Source: Sulfobacillus benefaciens (GTDB lineage Bacteria > Bacillota > Sulfobacillia > Sulfobacillales > Sulfobacillaceae). From it: a stretch of DNA of 64,000 bases. How positions within the stretch are numbered: position 1 is the stretch's first letter; the number at the start of each line of letters is the position of its first letter. The position numbers and the translations under genes were made by a program. Under the pieces are notes generated by a model, which was not told the origin of the DNA, searched no databases, and saw nothing but the letters and a program-made list of their open reading frames with translations. Positions 54,165 through 62,411 of the stretch are shown here, piece by piece. The stretch is taken from positions 25,619 through 89,618 of the forward strand of contig PXYW01000002.1 in the NCBI GenBank assembly GCA_003023695.1, written 5' to 3'.

Positions 54165-54173
54165 TGCTATAAT
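54165..54173 (+). promoter_or_regulatory. Extended -10 promoter of the isocitrate dehydrogenase gene
   Basis: TGC-TATAAT is a perfect extended -10. Transcription would start near 54180, and the leader contains a small GCCCCT-cat-AGGGGC hairpin (54192-54206) before AGAGGAA and the ATG at 54234. No -35 is needed for this promoter type; the position is inside the 17-bp dyad. Confidence 0.6.
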
Positions 54174-54233
54174 TTTAGCGTCGAAACTGGTGCCCCTCAT
54201 AGGGGCTCCTGCGAGAGGAACGGGATTAATATT

Positions 54234-55325
54234 ATGCACATTGTGGTCACAGATGGAGATCAAACGGGTCAAGAGTTACTAGATCAAGCATTGCGCGTAT
54301 TGTCACCTGAGGTGTTAGGATTTCCCATTGATATCGTCCGTTTCGACCTAAGCCTGGAAAACCGCCGCAAAACACAAAATGACGTTGTTCTAGAAGCAGC
54401 TAGGGCCATGAAAACCTACCGCTTTGGATTAAAGGCAGCTACCATCACACCGGAGTCCAAGGATGACGTCGGCAGCCCTAACGCCATCTTGAGAAACGAA
54501 ATCGATGGTACCGTGATTGTTCGCACCGGACGCCGGATGCCTGGCATTGCCCCCCCCGTCGGCGTCTACTCCCCCATCTCCGTCGTCAGAATGGCTGTAG
54601 ACGATGCCTACGGAGCGAAAGAATGGCGCACAGGTGAGGACGGAGATGAACTTGCTTACCGTACGGAGATGATTTCCCGCAAGGTGTGTCATGGTGTTGC
54701 AGAATACGCATTTTTACATGCGAAAAGAATGCACGCCAAAGTATTCGGAGGCCCAAAATTTACCGTTAGCCCGATTTATGAGGGGATGTTCAAAGAAGAA
54801 ATGGATGCCGCGGCCCGGCGTCATCCTGAGGTGCCGTATGAACCCCAATTGATCGATGCCACCTATGCTCTGTTACTAGTCAAAGCTGGCGAAGCATTGG
54901 TCATCCCAGCATTAAATCGGGATGGCGATTGCCTTTCGGATTTGGTGTTGCAAATGTTTGGTTCATTGGCTGGCGCCGAATCTTTGTTGCTATCTCTCGA
55001 TGAGGCATGGCAACCAAAGGTTGTTATGGCAGAAGCTCCTCATGGCACGGCGCCCACCCTATTTGGGAAAAACATTGCCAATCCCATGGCGATGATTTTG
55101 GCCACCGCCTCCCTCTTGGCATACAGCGACGAAGAAGCCCCGCAAATGGCATCACGAGCCATTTATGAGGCCACACTAGAAGCCGTCGCTAACGGGATTA
55201 AAACTCCTGACCTAGGTGGGAGCACAGGAACCACTGAATTTACCGACGAAGTTATGCACCGGATCCAAACCAAGCTCGAGGTGTGGAATGCGCTCGGGCC
55301 GCTTGAGACGCAAAAACGCACGTAA
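54234..55325 (+). CDS. Isocitrate/isopropylmalate dehydrogenase family enzyme, probably isocitrate dehydrogenase
   Basis: A 363-residue beta-decarboxylating dehydrogenase. GDQTGQELLDQAL forms the N-terminal loop, SPNAILRNEIDGT the substrate loop seen in isocitrate dehydrogenases, DATYALLLV and NRDGDCLSDL hold the metal-binding Asp residues, and EAPHGTAPTLFGKNIANP is the adenine-nucleotide loop. It differs from isopropylmalate dehydrogenase in the SPN substrate loop; NAD or NADP preference is not clear. ATG 54234 (AGAGGAA 13 bases upstream) fits the family start; an in-frame start at 54108 would lie in the inverted repeat. Single-gene unit with terminator. Confidence 0.85.
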   Translation: MHIVVTDGDQTGQELLDQALRVLSPEVLGFPIDIVRFDLSLENRRKTQNDVVLEAARAMKTYRFGLKAATITPESKDDVGSPNAILRNEIDGTVIVRTGRRMPGIAPPVGVYSPISVVRMAVDDAYGAKEWRTGEDGDELAYRTEMISRKVCHGVAEYAFLHAKRMHAKVFGGPKFTVSPIYEGMFKEEMDAAARRHPEVPYEPQLIDATYALLLVKAGEALVIPALNRDGDCLSDLVLQMFGSLAGAESLLLSLDEAWQPKVVMAEAPHGTAPTLFGKNIANPMAMILATASLLAYSDEEAPQMASRAIYEATLEAVANGIKTPDLGGSTGTTEFTDEVMHRIQTKLEVWNALGPLETQKRT

Positions 55326-55346
55326 ATCACGTGCGCCCTAATTCTT

Positions 55347-55375
55347 GCCTCACCGGGTGAGTATCCCGGTGAGGC
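55347..55375 (+). terminator. Terminator of the isocitrate dehydrogenase gene
   Basis: Perfect 11-bp arms GCCTCACCGGG / CCCGGTGAGGC with a 7-base loop, followed by CTTTGTTCCTTTT. Confidence 0.85.
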
Positions 55376-55576
55376 CTTTGTTCCTTTTCAACGTCCCCAT
55401 CCAAGTTGGCACTAGTCCCCCCAAGACGTGAGGCACCGTACCAGCTGATCCTCCCCTGCTATCGATAGGGCGAGGAGATCGAAGAAAAATCTCTTGTCCT
55501 CCGGTGACTTTCCAATCCAAAACAAAACTAGTGTAGTCAACACACTTCTAAAAGCGCTTCCAGCACCATAATCGAG

Positions 55577-55582
55577 TATAAT
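55577..55582 (+). promoter_or_regulatory. -10 element upstream of the HD-domain gene
   Basis: TATAAT 25 bases before the ATG at 55607. No good -35 hexamer is visible at the usual distance, so the leader would be very short (about 18 bases) with GGAGG inside it. Confidence 0.4.
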
Positions 55583-55606
55583 GGCGTCCAAGGAGGCAAA
55601 CCATCC

Positions 55607-56179
55607 ATGACAACCATCTGGCCAAGCCGCGACGAAGCTTGGACAATACTTAACGAATACACCAAAAACCCATCACTCATTAAACATGCCCTGGCTGTCG
55701 AAGCAGTCATGCGAGCGCTTGCTAACCAACACCACGAGGATGTGGACCTGTTTGGATTGGTCGGACTTTTGCACGATTTCGACTACGAACAGTTCCCGGA
55801 AATTGGCCAGCATACGATAGCAGGCGGAAATATCTTGGCGCAGCGGGGGTTCCCGGATCCCATCATCCATGCGATTCGGTCACATGTTACCGAAAACGGC
55901 ATCCCCCGCGAAACTCTTTTAGAACGGGGAATCTATGCGTCCGACGAGTTGACTGGCTTTGTGGTGGCAGTGACTTTGGTCAAACCGACGCGAAGTTTAT
56001 CTGAAGTGGCATCAGCATCGGTGCGAAAGAAACTCAAAGACAAGGGTTTTGCAAGAGGAGTCAATCGGCAAGACGTATATGACGGAGTCGCTGGTTTAGG
56101 CGTCACCTTGGAAGAATACGTCGACTTTATTGTGGAAGCGCTGAAACCTCACGCCGAATCCATAGGGCTGAATCCCTAG
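55607..56179 (+). CDS. HD-domain phosphohydrolase-like protein
   Basis: A 190-residue HD/HDIG-family protein: H27 (KHALAVEAV), HD in LLHDFDYE, later H in GQHTIAGG and ASDELTGF (Asp) complete the metal-binding pattern. Members hydrolyse phosphate esters of nucleotides or related molecules, but the substrate of this subgroup is unknown. AAGGAGG precedes the ATG. A terminator overlaps the stop codon. Confidence 0.9.
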   Translation: MTTIWPSRDEAWTILNEYTKNPSLIKHALAVEAVMRALANQHHEDVDLFGLVGLLHDFDYEQFPEIGQHTIAGGNILAQRGFPDPIIHAIRSHVTENGIPRETLLERGIYASDELTGFVVAVTLVKPTRSLSEVASASVRKKLKDKGFARGVNRQDVYDGVAGLGVTLEEYVDFIVEALKPHAESIGLNP

Positions 56180-56198
56180 CCACCAATTGGCTAGGGAT
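56172..56198 (+). terminator. Terminator of the HD-domain gene
   Basis: Perfect 10-bp arms ATCCCTAGCC / GGCTAGGGAT with a 7-base loop, followed by TTTACG. The stop codon TAG of the HD gene lies in the left arm. Confidence 0.8.
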
Positions 56199-56199
56199 T

Positions 56200-56610
56200 T
56201 TACGCAGTGGGCAAGGGCCGCCGTCCCGCATACCCTTCTTCTAATCCATGGTAGTAACCGACCACTGGTTCATCCATACGCCAGCATAAGTACACTTCTT
56301 CATCATTAATCACTGCCGGGAAATCAATCAACCCCACTTCAACATCGGTTACCCGACAGCCCAATTCTTGAATTGATGCTAAAATTCTATTCGCATCAGC
56401 CACAACTTCGTCAAATTCTCGTTTGGCCACTTGATAATCTGTCATCATAATTAAGTTGCCATCCTTGCGGTACCCGACTTCTCGAATATCGCGCATTTCC
56501 TCATACTTGCTTCGAGCGGCTGCCTGCAAAGCCTGAAGTTCCAGCATCTGTTGTGTAAGGCGCGGAATAAGGGTATTGGCCTCTGCCACCGTGAAATGTT
56601 TGACCGTCAT
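56200..56610 (-). CDS. DUF2203 family protein
   Basis: A 136-residue protein beginning FTVAEANTLIPRLTQQM, the signature of DUF2203, with a coiled-coil-like N-terminal half (about 15-90) and a C-terminal strand set ending YLCWRMDEPVVGYYHGLEEGYAGRRPL. Members are found in thermophilic and Gram-positive bacteria; function unknown. It follows the cobalamin adenosyltransferase gene by 24 bases on the same strand, so it may be cotranscribed. Confidence 0.9.
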   Translation of the reverse strand: MTVKHFTVAEANTLIPRLTQQMLELQALQAAARSKYEEMRDIREVGYRKDGNLIMMTDYQVAKREFDEVVADANRILASIQELGCRVTDVEVGLIDFPAVINDEEVYLCWRMDEPVVGYYHGLEEGYAGRRPLPTA

Positions 56611-56634
56611 GCACTCCCCTCCTCGCTCCTTGCT

Positions 56635-57180
56635 TTAGAATTTTGCCTCAGCATCGCAAACCCCGTCAAGATGGTTTACCAAGCGTGCAGCTACAAAAAG
56701 CAAATCCGATAGGCGGTTTAGGTACTTGACATGAAGGGCCAACGATGCGTCTTCCGACGCTAACGTTACTACCCTGCGTTCGGCTCTCCGGACTACAGTA
56801 CGGCATACATGAAGCTCGGCCACCGCAGGAGAACCAGACGGTAAGATGAAATGCCGCAGAGGCGGCAGCTGTTGGTCCCATTGATCAATAATGCTCTCCA
56901 GATGCGCTATGTCCTGATCCGTAGTACGATTCTCTCTTTCAGGGTTGATGTTAGACAAATCCGCCCCCAATGCAAACAGCCGATGTTGAATCTGTGCTAA
57001 CACGCCTTCCACCTCTTGATGTGTGACTAAAAACGTGCGAGCCACACCCAGATGGGCATTTGCCTCGTCAACGGCTCCGTAAGCTTCGACACGCACCGAA
57101 TCTTTTGATACTCGCTTTTCGGTCCCTCGACCCCACAGGCTGGTTTGCCCCAAATCACCGGTACGAGTATAAATTTTCAC
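56635..57180 (-). CDS. Corrinoid adenosyltransferase (PduO type)
   Basis: Transfers the adenosyl group of ATP to cob(I)alamin, giving adenosylcobalamin for B12-dependent mutases. The 181-residue helical-bundle protein has the ATP-binding N-terminus KIYTRTGDLGQTSLWG, R-V-x-KDS-x-RVEAYGAVDEANAHLG and the FILPSG..AAELHVCRTVVRRAERR motif. Start GTG 57180 (GGGGG 5 bases upstream) is preferred over ATG 57198. Its product would serve the acyl-CoA mutase at 31548-33185. Confidence 0.95.
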   Translation of the reverse strand: MKIYTRTGDLGQTSLWGRGTEKRVSKDSVRVEAYGAVDEANAHLGVARTFLVTHQEVEGVLAQIQHRLFALGADLSNINPERENRTTDQDIAHLESIIDQWDQQLPPLRHFILPSGSPAVAELHVCRTVVRRAERRVVTLASEDASLALHVKYLNRLSDLLFVAARLVNHLDGVCDAEAKF

Positions 57181-57228
57181 ACGTCGGCCCCCTACCATCC
57201 TGGTCGCTGATGGTTACACTTATTACGC

Positions 57229-58053
57229 CTATTGTACTCGAAGAATGCCACGATGATCATAGAGCAAAAGTATGGTCGCTAAAGTCATCACCGTTGCGGC
57301 GACAATTTTTCGTCGCCTACCCCGCTCGTGGAACCCAAACACGCCAACCACGGTAGCGCCAATACCCGCTAATGCCGATACCGCCTCAATGAGCGTCACA
57401 GGCATCATGCCCAAGAGCATAAAAAGTGTGAGATACGAACCCCCATTTGACACCGCCGATGCCAAAGCCCATATAGGACGCTCTCGCAACAGTTGCCAAA
57501 CGGACGTCATCTTCCCAAACAGGATGCTCGCCAACACCATCCATAGAGTCACCACCAAGTATAGGCTGGCAGCGTAGGCTAAAGGCTCAATCCCCACATG
57601 GCCCACATCGAGCAACCGACCCAACACGAGTATCAGATCACTAAGCAGCATTAGCACAACACCGCGATTGATCCGTTTGCCAATCCCGCCTAGCCACAGT
57701 GCTCCTCCGAGAAATCCCATAACGGAAAGCCACGCCCAGATAGTTCCAGTAGGATGCCATAAGAACAGCAATACCGGTGTCGCATTGGCCCAGGCGCTAA
57801 CTTGACCGACCTCACCCTTGGAAAGGGCGGTGGTGTATAATCCAAACGACAATGCGTAAACACCACCGGACCAAAACGTTGCTGGAACGAATCTTGCTGT
57901 TCCCATCACTACGGCCGCCAGCCATAATACGATGGAGGCCCCGCCATAGGCGACCACCATAGTGGCCAATGCCGAACGATTTTTCCCCAAACCATGAAAC
58001 GCTACCCGTTCACCGCTTAAGAGCCCGAGACGCGTGATAATCCACCATACCAC
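57229..58053 (-). CDS. EamA-like membrane transporter
   Basis: A 274-residue protein with about ten hydrophobic segments in two five-helix halves, as in the drug/metabolite transporter (EamA) superfamily. The C-terminal half ends with a positively charged loop (HERGRRRKI). Substrate unknown. GGAAGGTCGG precedes ATG 58053. Confidence 0.8.
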   Translation of the reverse strand: MVWWIITRLGLLSGERVAFHGLGKNRSALATMVVAYGGASIVLWLAAVVMGTARFVPATFWSGGVYALSFGLYTTALSKGEVGQVSAWANATPVLLFLWHPTGTIWAWLSVMGFLGGALWLGGIGKRINRGVVLMLLSDLILVLGRLLDVGHVGIEPLAYAASLYLVVTLWMVLASILFGKMTSVWQLLRERPIWALASAVSNGGSYLTLFMLLGMMPVTLIEAVSALAGIGATVVGVFGFHERGRRRKIVAATVMTLATILLLYDHRGILRVQ

Positions 58054-58106
58054 CGACCTTCCCCCCGGATTACTCTATGGACGAGAACGGATCTTTATTT
58101 CGAAAA

Positions 58107-58961
58107 TTACGCGGGATTCGTCTCCACAATACGGGGACTGGCCCGATACTGGTCAATTCCCAAGTCGTGTCTTTGAACACCTGATGGCGAGTGGACTTCC
58201 AACCACGATTCCACCCGAACCCCATCTTGACCCGGAGCCAATATTTTTGTCGTTCCGGGTTTTAACGCAGGGTTGATCCGAGTGATGGTTCGAAAGGGAT
58301 ATTTTGCCAATATCTTGTGTTGTACTGAAATTTCGGGGCCAGGAGTTGCCCCCCACACCGTAACTGTTAAATGGCGATTTCCGCCTTGGGCGGCAATTAA
58401 AATCGGGGTGTCCCGGTTGTTGCGAAATCGAAAGTTCAAATAATCTGAGGATACCGTGGCGTCTTCACCAGGAGGCAGATACGGTACTGTCAATCCGTGC
58501 TGATGGCGTTCGATAATGGGAAGTCCCGTACGCAGCAGTGCCGAATATAGCGTGCTCGACCCCTGGCATACCCCTCCGCCGACTGAGGGCACGATACGGT
58601 CCCCAACAAAGGCGCGTCCCCATCCGTAACCATTTTCCGCGGTATAAGGACCCACTACCTTGTAATAGGAAAACACTTGATGCGGTTCGACTACCACGCC
58701 GTTTAGCCGTTCGGCAACCAATTCAATATTTTTTGCTTGGCTGGGCGTTGCATGATAATAATTTGTGGTGCGTGTTCCCAAGACATAGGGCAACTTGAGA
58801 TTTTTGGCCTGCGCCTGTCCTGGCAACTTCTCCGCAACCACTGGGCTAGGCACTCGATATTCTAGCCTAGCCCAAAGCGCACCCCCGTGGGGACCTATAA
58901 TTGTTGGCACCGGCGTATTGGGCCAAAGAGCCAACCATATGGTTAAAAACCACAATCGCAT
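58107..58961 (-). CDS. VanW family secreted protein
   Basis: A 284-residue protein with a signal peptide (about 1-18). The VanW domain spans about 65-190: RTTNYYHATPSQAKNIELVAERLNG, VFSYYKVVGPYT, GYGWGRAFVG and GGGVCQGSSTLYSALL with the invariant Cys. The downstream region (about 200-284) contains a G5-like tail (VESWLEVH). VanW proteins are cell-envelope proteins of unknown activity. AGGAGCAGGGG precedes the ATG. Confidence 0.9.
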   Translation of the reverse strand: MRLWFLTIWLALWPNTPVPTIIGPHGGALWARLEYRVPSPVVAEKLPGQAQAKNLKLPYVLGTRTTNYYHATPSQAKNIELVAERLNGVVVEPHQVFSYYKVVGPYTAENGYGWGRAFVGDRIVPSVGGGVCQGSSTLYSALLRTGLPIIERHQHGLTVPYLPPGEDATVSSDYLNFRFRNNRDTPILIAAQGGNRHLTVTVWGATPGPEISVQHKILAKYPFRTITRINPALKPGTTKILAPGQDGVRVESWLEVHSPSGVQRHDLGIDQYRASPRIVETNPA

Positions 58962-59098
58962 AACCCCTGCTCCTTTCTTGAAAACCTAGGTGCTTAGGAT
59001 ACGCCGTTTTGCAAAATTTTAACGATCTTATCCGGTCTCTTTAGCCGATTGAATTTACCGCAATGAGGAAATCCTGAAGCAAAAAAGGTGGTGCCACT

Positions 59099-60457
59099 AT
59101 GCGCCGCGTTTTGTCAGTCGTATTATTGTGCGCACTAAGTCTGGTAAGTCTCTGGGGAAGTTCTCCATATAATCCTCGTCTCGCGGTGCAGTATGCAAGC
59201 CAGCATTGGTCATGGACCTTGGGTACGGGAGGGTATGGAATGGCCATATTAGGACGAGTCCGCGTCATTCGACGGCAAGTCCCCGGATCCGGGTGGTTCC
59301 AGCCGGACTTTCAATGTGCTGAATTTGTTGGGCGATCACTGGCTGCAGGCGGCATGGCAGTCCCAATTGTGGCGCCCAACAATCCTTCCTGGCCGATATT
59401 AGTGAATGTAGACTGCCAAACCTATTACCTCATTAGCCACGGCTACGCCAATTACGTGAATCGAAAGCACCTCGCCGTTGGCGATGTGGCTCTCTTTCGC
59501 TACAATCGATTAGGCTTGCCACAGTCGCCTACCTATTGGTCGCACATGGCATTGGTGGTGCATATCCATCCTCTGTTGCTCGACGCTCACAACGCTGCTC
59601 ATCACAATATTCCTTGGAACCAACTGGCGAAGGGTACCTTACGCACGGCATTTTTAGATATTCACGCACCTGCCTATCGAACGCGTTTAAATTGGCGGCC
59701 GACACCTCACCTGGTGGTACTAGTCCAATATCGCAATATCAAGTCTATAGCTCAAGACCATATGCTCTACCGCAACCAAGTCTATCAAGTGGCTACGGCC
59801 AACCCTTGGGGTCAGGTATCTTTGAAATACGTTGCAGGGCAATACTGGCAATTTGGTTTTCTGCCCTTAGCTTCGCCCCCTCCCTTGATTGCGGCTCCAA
59901 TTGCCCTCCAGCAAATTTCGTGGCCGACGCGCCACATGACATTCGTCACCCTGCACCACGGGACATTATACGCAATAGGAATTTCTCCCCACGGGCACCT
60001 ATTATTATCCGGTGACTTTGAACCGGTTCCAACCTGGACAGGAACAGGCAGCCTCTTAGAGACCCGCCAAAAAATCCCGTCGCCATGGCAATTGGTCGCA
60101 CCGCATGCCGTGAAATTTGCCAAATTGACACGGGTCTATGCGTTGCCAACTCGGGACTCCCCCACCTTAGCAATCGCTCCAGCAGGTACCGTTACCGTGA
60201 TGGATGCACAATGTCTTTGGCTGCGCCATCGTTGGGCACAAATCGAATGGCAAGGCGCCCATATGGGTATTGGTTATGTGCCTGAACACATAGTGACAGC
60301 AGAAAAACTGAAGCTGGTCCCCGCGCCAGTAACGGTCAGAACTGCAGATGGCCCAATTACTATCAACAAGGGCACCTTAATCGCGGAAAAATCTGGACAA
60401 GTAGCCTACGCCGGAGCATGGCTCGTGCCGCTTGACCCCCGCCGCCGCACCCGGTAA
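59099..60457 (+). CDS. Secreted Cys/His amidase-like protein with C-terminal SH3-like region
   Basis: The 452 residues start with a signal peptide (RVLSVVLLCALSLVSLW). The N-terminal domain (about 25-200) resembles the amidase-6/CHAP-like putative cell-wall amidases: YNPRLAVQYASQHW, Cys73 in FQCAEFVGRSLAAGG and His149 in WSHMALVV form the likely catalytic pair. The C-terminal half (about 230-450) has repeated strands, ending in a bacterial SH3-like part (VYALPTRDSPTLAIAPAGTVTV). A role in peptidoglycan cleavage is inferred. It is 29 bases upstream of homoserine dehydrogenase. Confidence 0.75.
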   Translation: MRRVLSVVLLCALSLVSLWGSSPYNPRLAVQYASQHWSWTLGTGGYGMAILGRVRVIRRQVPGSGWFQPDFQCAEFVGRSLAAGGMAVPIVAPNNPSWPILVNVDCQTYYLISHGYANYVNRKHLAVGDVALFRYNRLGLPQSPTYWSHMALVVHIHPLLLDAHNAAHHNIPWNQLAKGTLRTAFLDIHAPAYRTRLNWRPTPHLVVLVQYRNIKSIAQDHMLYRNQVYQVATANPWGQVSLKYVAGQYWQFGFLPLASPPPLIAAPIALQQISWPTRHMTFVTLHHGTLYAIGISPHGHLLLSGDFEPVPTWTGTGSLLETRQKIPSPWQLVAPHAVKFAKLTRVYALPTRDSPTLAIAPAGTVTVMDAQCLWLRHRWAQIEWQGAHMGIGYVPEHIVTAEKLKLVPAPVTVRTADGPITINKGTLIAEKSGQVAYAGAWLVPLDPRRRTR

Positions 60458-60486
60458 CATGAATTATCTTTCCTAGGAGGTTTTCC

Positions 60487-61641
60487 GTGAGGTCAATCAA
60501 TGTCGGTCTTTTGGGTTTAGGCACCGTCGGACAAGCCCTGGCCCAACTCATTGTAGAATCGGAGCCCAAAATACGGGTTGTCAAAGCACTGGTTCGCCAC
60601 CGCGATCGGGCGCGGAAGGTAGAAGTCCGGGTAACCACCGACCCCGATGAGATAGTACGGGATCCAGAGATTGATGTGGTGGTCGATGTTATGGGCGGAC
60701 AACACCCTGCGATGGAAGTCCTCTCAGCAGCCCTTCAACAAGGCAAGGATGTCGTGACCGCCAATAAAGAAGTCATGGCATACCACGGGCCCACCCTTTT
60801 GGCACTGGCACGGCAACACAACCGTCTGTTGCTGTATGAAGCTAGTGTCGCCGGCGGAATTCCGATAATCGATGCCATCACACACCATTTGTCGGTAGTG
60901 CCGATTGATCGCATCGAAGGTGTGCTTAACGGCACCTGTAATTTTATCTTATCCCACATGGAAGAAGGTCATGATTATTTAGAGGCGCTTCACGAAGCGC
61001 AAAGACTGGGTTATGCTGAGCAGAATCCCGAAGCCGATGTTGAAGGATATGATACTGCAAGGAAGCTGGTGCTTTTGGCCCGTCTCGGTTTCCATGCCAT
61101 AATTCCTGCCGACTTTTCCGCGGTAACGGGCATTACAGGGGTAACCGGGCATGATGTGGCTCGCATCGCGTCGTTTGGGTGTGGTGTCAGACTGGTGGGC
61201 CGAGCCCTTTGCCAAAACCAGTGTATTAGGTTGTCCGTGGCCCCCACAGTCTATTATCAAGGCCATCCCTTTTTGCGACTTCAGGGACCGCAAAATGCCA
61301 TTCAGGTTACCAGCGCCGTGGGCCAATTTATCTTTCAAGGGCCAGGAGCGGGAGGCATGGCCACTGCAACCAGTGTGTTGTCAGACATCTTGAGGATCCA
61401 GCAACTACTGCCCGACCGTGAATCGAGTCCCACAATCCCCTTAGCCTTCAGCGATCCCGAGTCCCCAGTTATCTGTTTTCCCCTCGATCCTGAGGTATCC
61501 CTGCCCCAAGTGCTTCCCGGCGAGTTAAGACGCACGGCATCCTATGCCATATTGTCACGCCAACTGCCAAAGGGTTTCGATACGTTATGGGGTCTAAGAC
61601 AATACGCTTGGGGGGAAGAGGAAGGGCCCACCCTTCGGTGA
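60487..61641 (+). CDS. hom: Homoserine dehydrogenase
   Basis: Reduces aspartate semialdehyde to homoserine for threonine and methionine synthesis. The 384-residue protein opens with the NAD(P) loop GLLGLGTVGQAL, contains the substrate-binding VTANKEVMAYHG, the signature GTCNFILSHME, and the QNPEADVEGYDTARK region with the catalytic Lys. Length is intermediate: the C-terminus holds a shortened ACT-like tail only. GTG 60487 starts behind TAGGAGG. Its upstream neighbour is the secreted amidase, an unexpected partner. Confidence 0.95.
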   Translation: MRSINVGLLGLGTVGQALAQLIVESEPKIRVVKALVRHRDRARKVEVRVTTDPDEIVRDPEIDVVVDVMGGQHPAMEVLSAALQQGKDVVTANKEVMAYHGPTLLALARQHNRLLLYEASVAGGIPIIDAITHHLSVVPIDRIEGVLNGTCNFILSHMEEGHDYLEALHEAQRLGYAEQNPEADVEGYDTARKLVLLARLGFHAIIPADFSAVTGITGVTGHDVARIASFGCGVRLVGRALCQNQCIRLSVAPTVYYQGHPFLRLQGPQNAIQVTSAVGQFIFQGPGAGGMATATSVLSDILRIQQLLPDRESSPTIPLAFSDPESPVICFPLDPEVSLPQVLPGELRRTASYAILSRQLPKGFDTLWGLRQYAWGEEEGPTLR

Positions 61642-61651
61642 GCCCTTCCTC
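61618..61651. terminator. Hairpin after homoserine dehydrogenase
   Basis: GAGGAAGGGC (61618-61627) pairs with GCCCTTCCTC (61642-61651), with an inner CACC/GGTG stem that includes the hom stop. It is shared with the convergent spore-protein gene; no T-run. Confidence 0.7.
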
Positions 61652-61656
61652 CCTGG

Positions 61657-61821
61657 CTAACGACGTTGCATTTGTTCCTCGGCTAGGCGAATCGCCTCTT
61701 TGACCAACATGCCGCAATCGCGGGATGACACCGCGCCCCATCCGTCTTGACGAACGATTTGGGCTACCCCAATGCGCTCCCCGAGCTTCATCTTGGTTTC
61801 TTCCGACATCAATTTTGCCAC
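61657..61821 (-). CDS. Alpha/beta-type small acid-soluble spore protein (SspF-like)
   Basis: The 54-residue reading frame starts at GTG 61821 with GGGGGTGG upstream and reads MAKLMSEETKMKLGERIGV..., then DGWGAVSSRDCGMLVKEAI, the signature of SspF-like alpha/beta small acid-soluble spore proteins that coat and protect spore DNA. Its ribosome site overlaps the stop of the upstream lytic transglycosylase gene, so the two are probably translated together. It is the strongest sign here that the organism makes endospores. Confidence 0.9.
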   Translation of the reverse strand: MAKLMSEETKMKLGERIGVAQIVRQDGWGAVSSRDCGMLVKEAIRLAEEQMQRR

Positions 61822-61823
61822 GT

Positions 61824-62411
61824 TTACCACCCCCATGCTTCAGTGTTTGTAGAATTCACCCAGAAATACATGATCCGGTAGATATGCTCATAAGTTAGCA
61901 CCCGATACACAAAGTTTCGGGTTTCTAAATAGGGTATATCCTGGTAGTTGGGTTGCTTTGGATTAAGCACCCCCTTGCTTACCCAATGAGCCACCGTGTT
62001 GGGTCCACTGTTATATGCGGCTAACGCCAAGACCTCATTACCGTGGTAGACATTAAGCAAGTGGTGCAGATACCACGATCCCAGTTCCACATTAACATCG
62101 ACTTTGGTGAGAAGTTTCGCTGTTACCGGTCCCTGGTGCGTTTTTTCGGCAATCCACTGAGCGGTTTCGGGCATAATTTGCATAAGGCCAACAGCACCCC
62201 GACTACTGACAACACTGGGGCGAAATCCGCTTTCAACTCGGATCACGGCGGTTACGAAGTACGGGTTTACCCCGTTGTGCTGGGATGCCTGGATTATCGT
62301 TCCACGATAGGGCCATGGCACGAAGTAACGGTAACAAAATCCTATTAGGAGGATTAACGCCAACAAAATTATCCATCGTCCGGTTTTGCCCGGTCTTGTG
62401 CCTTGTGCCAT
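61824..62411 (-). CDS. Membrane-anchored lytic transglycosylase (SLT domain)
   Basis: A 195-residue protein with an N-terminal membrane helix (about 12-30) and a SLT/GEWL domain from about 50. The catalytic Glu60 lies in VIRVESGFRPSVVSSRGAVGLMQIMP, the typical E-S...GLMQIMP signature. It cleaves peptidoglycan to 1,6-anhydro products. It overlaps the end of coaE by 43 bases and is followed three bases later by the spore-protein gene. Confidence 0.93.
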   Translation of the reverse strand: MAQGTRPGKTGRWIILLALILLIGFCYRYFVPWPYRGTIIQASQHNGVNPYFVTAVIRVESGFRPSVVSSRGAVGLMQIMPETAQWIAEKTHQGPVTAKLLTKVDVNVELGSWYLHHLLNVYHGNEVLALAAYNSGPNTVAHWVSKGVLNPKQPNYQDIPYLETRNFVYRVLTYEHIYRIMYFWVNSTNTEAWGW

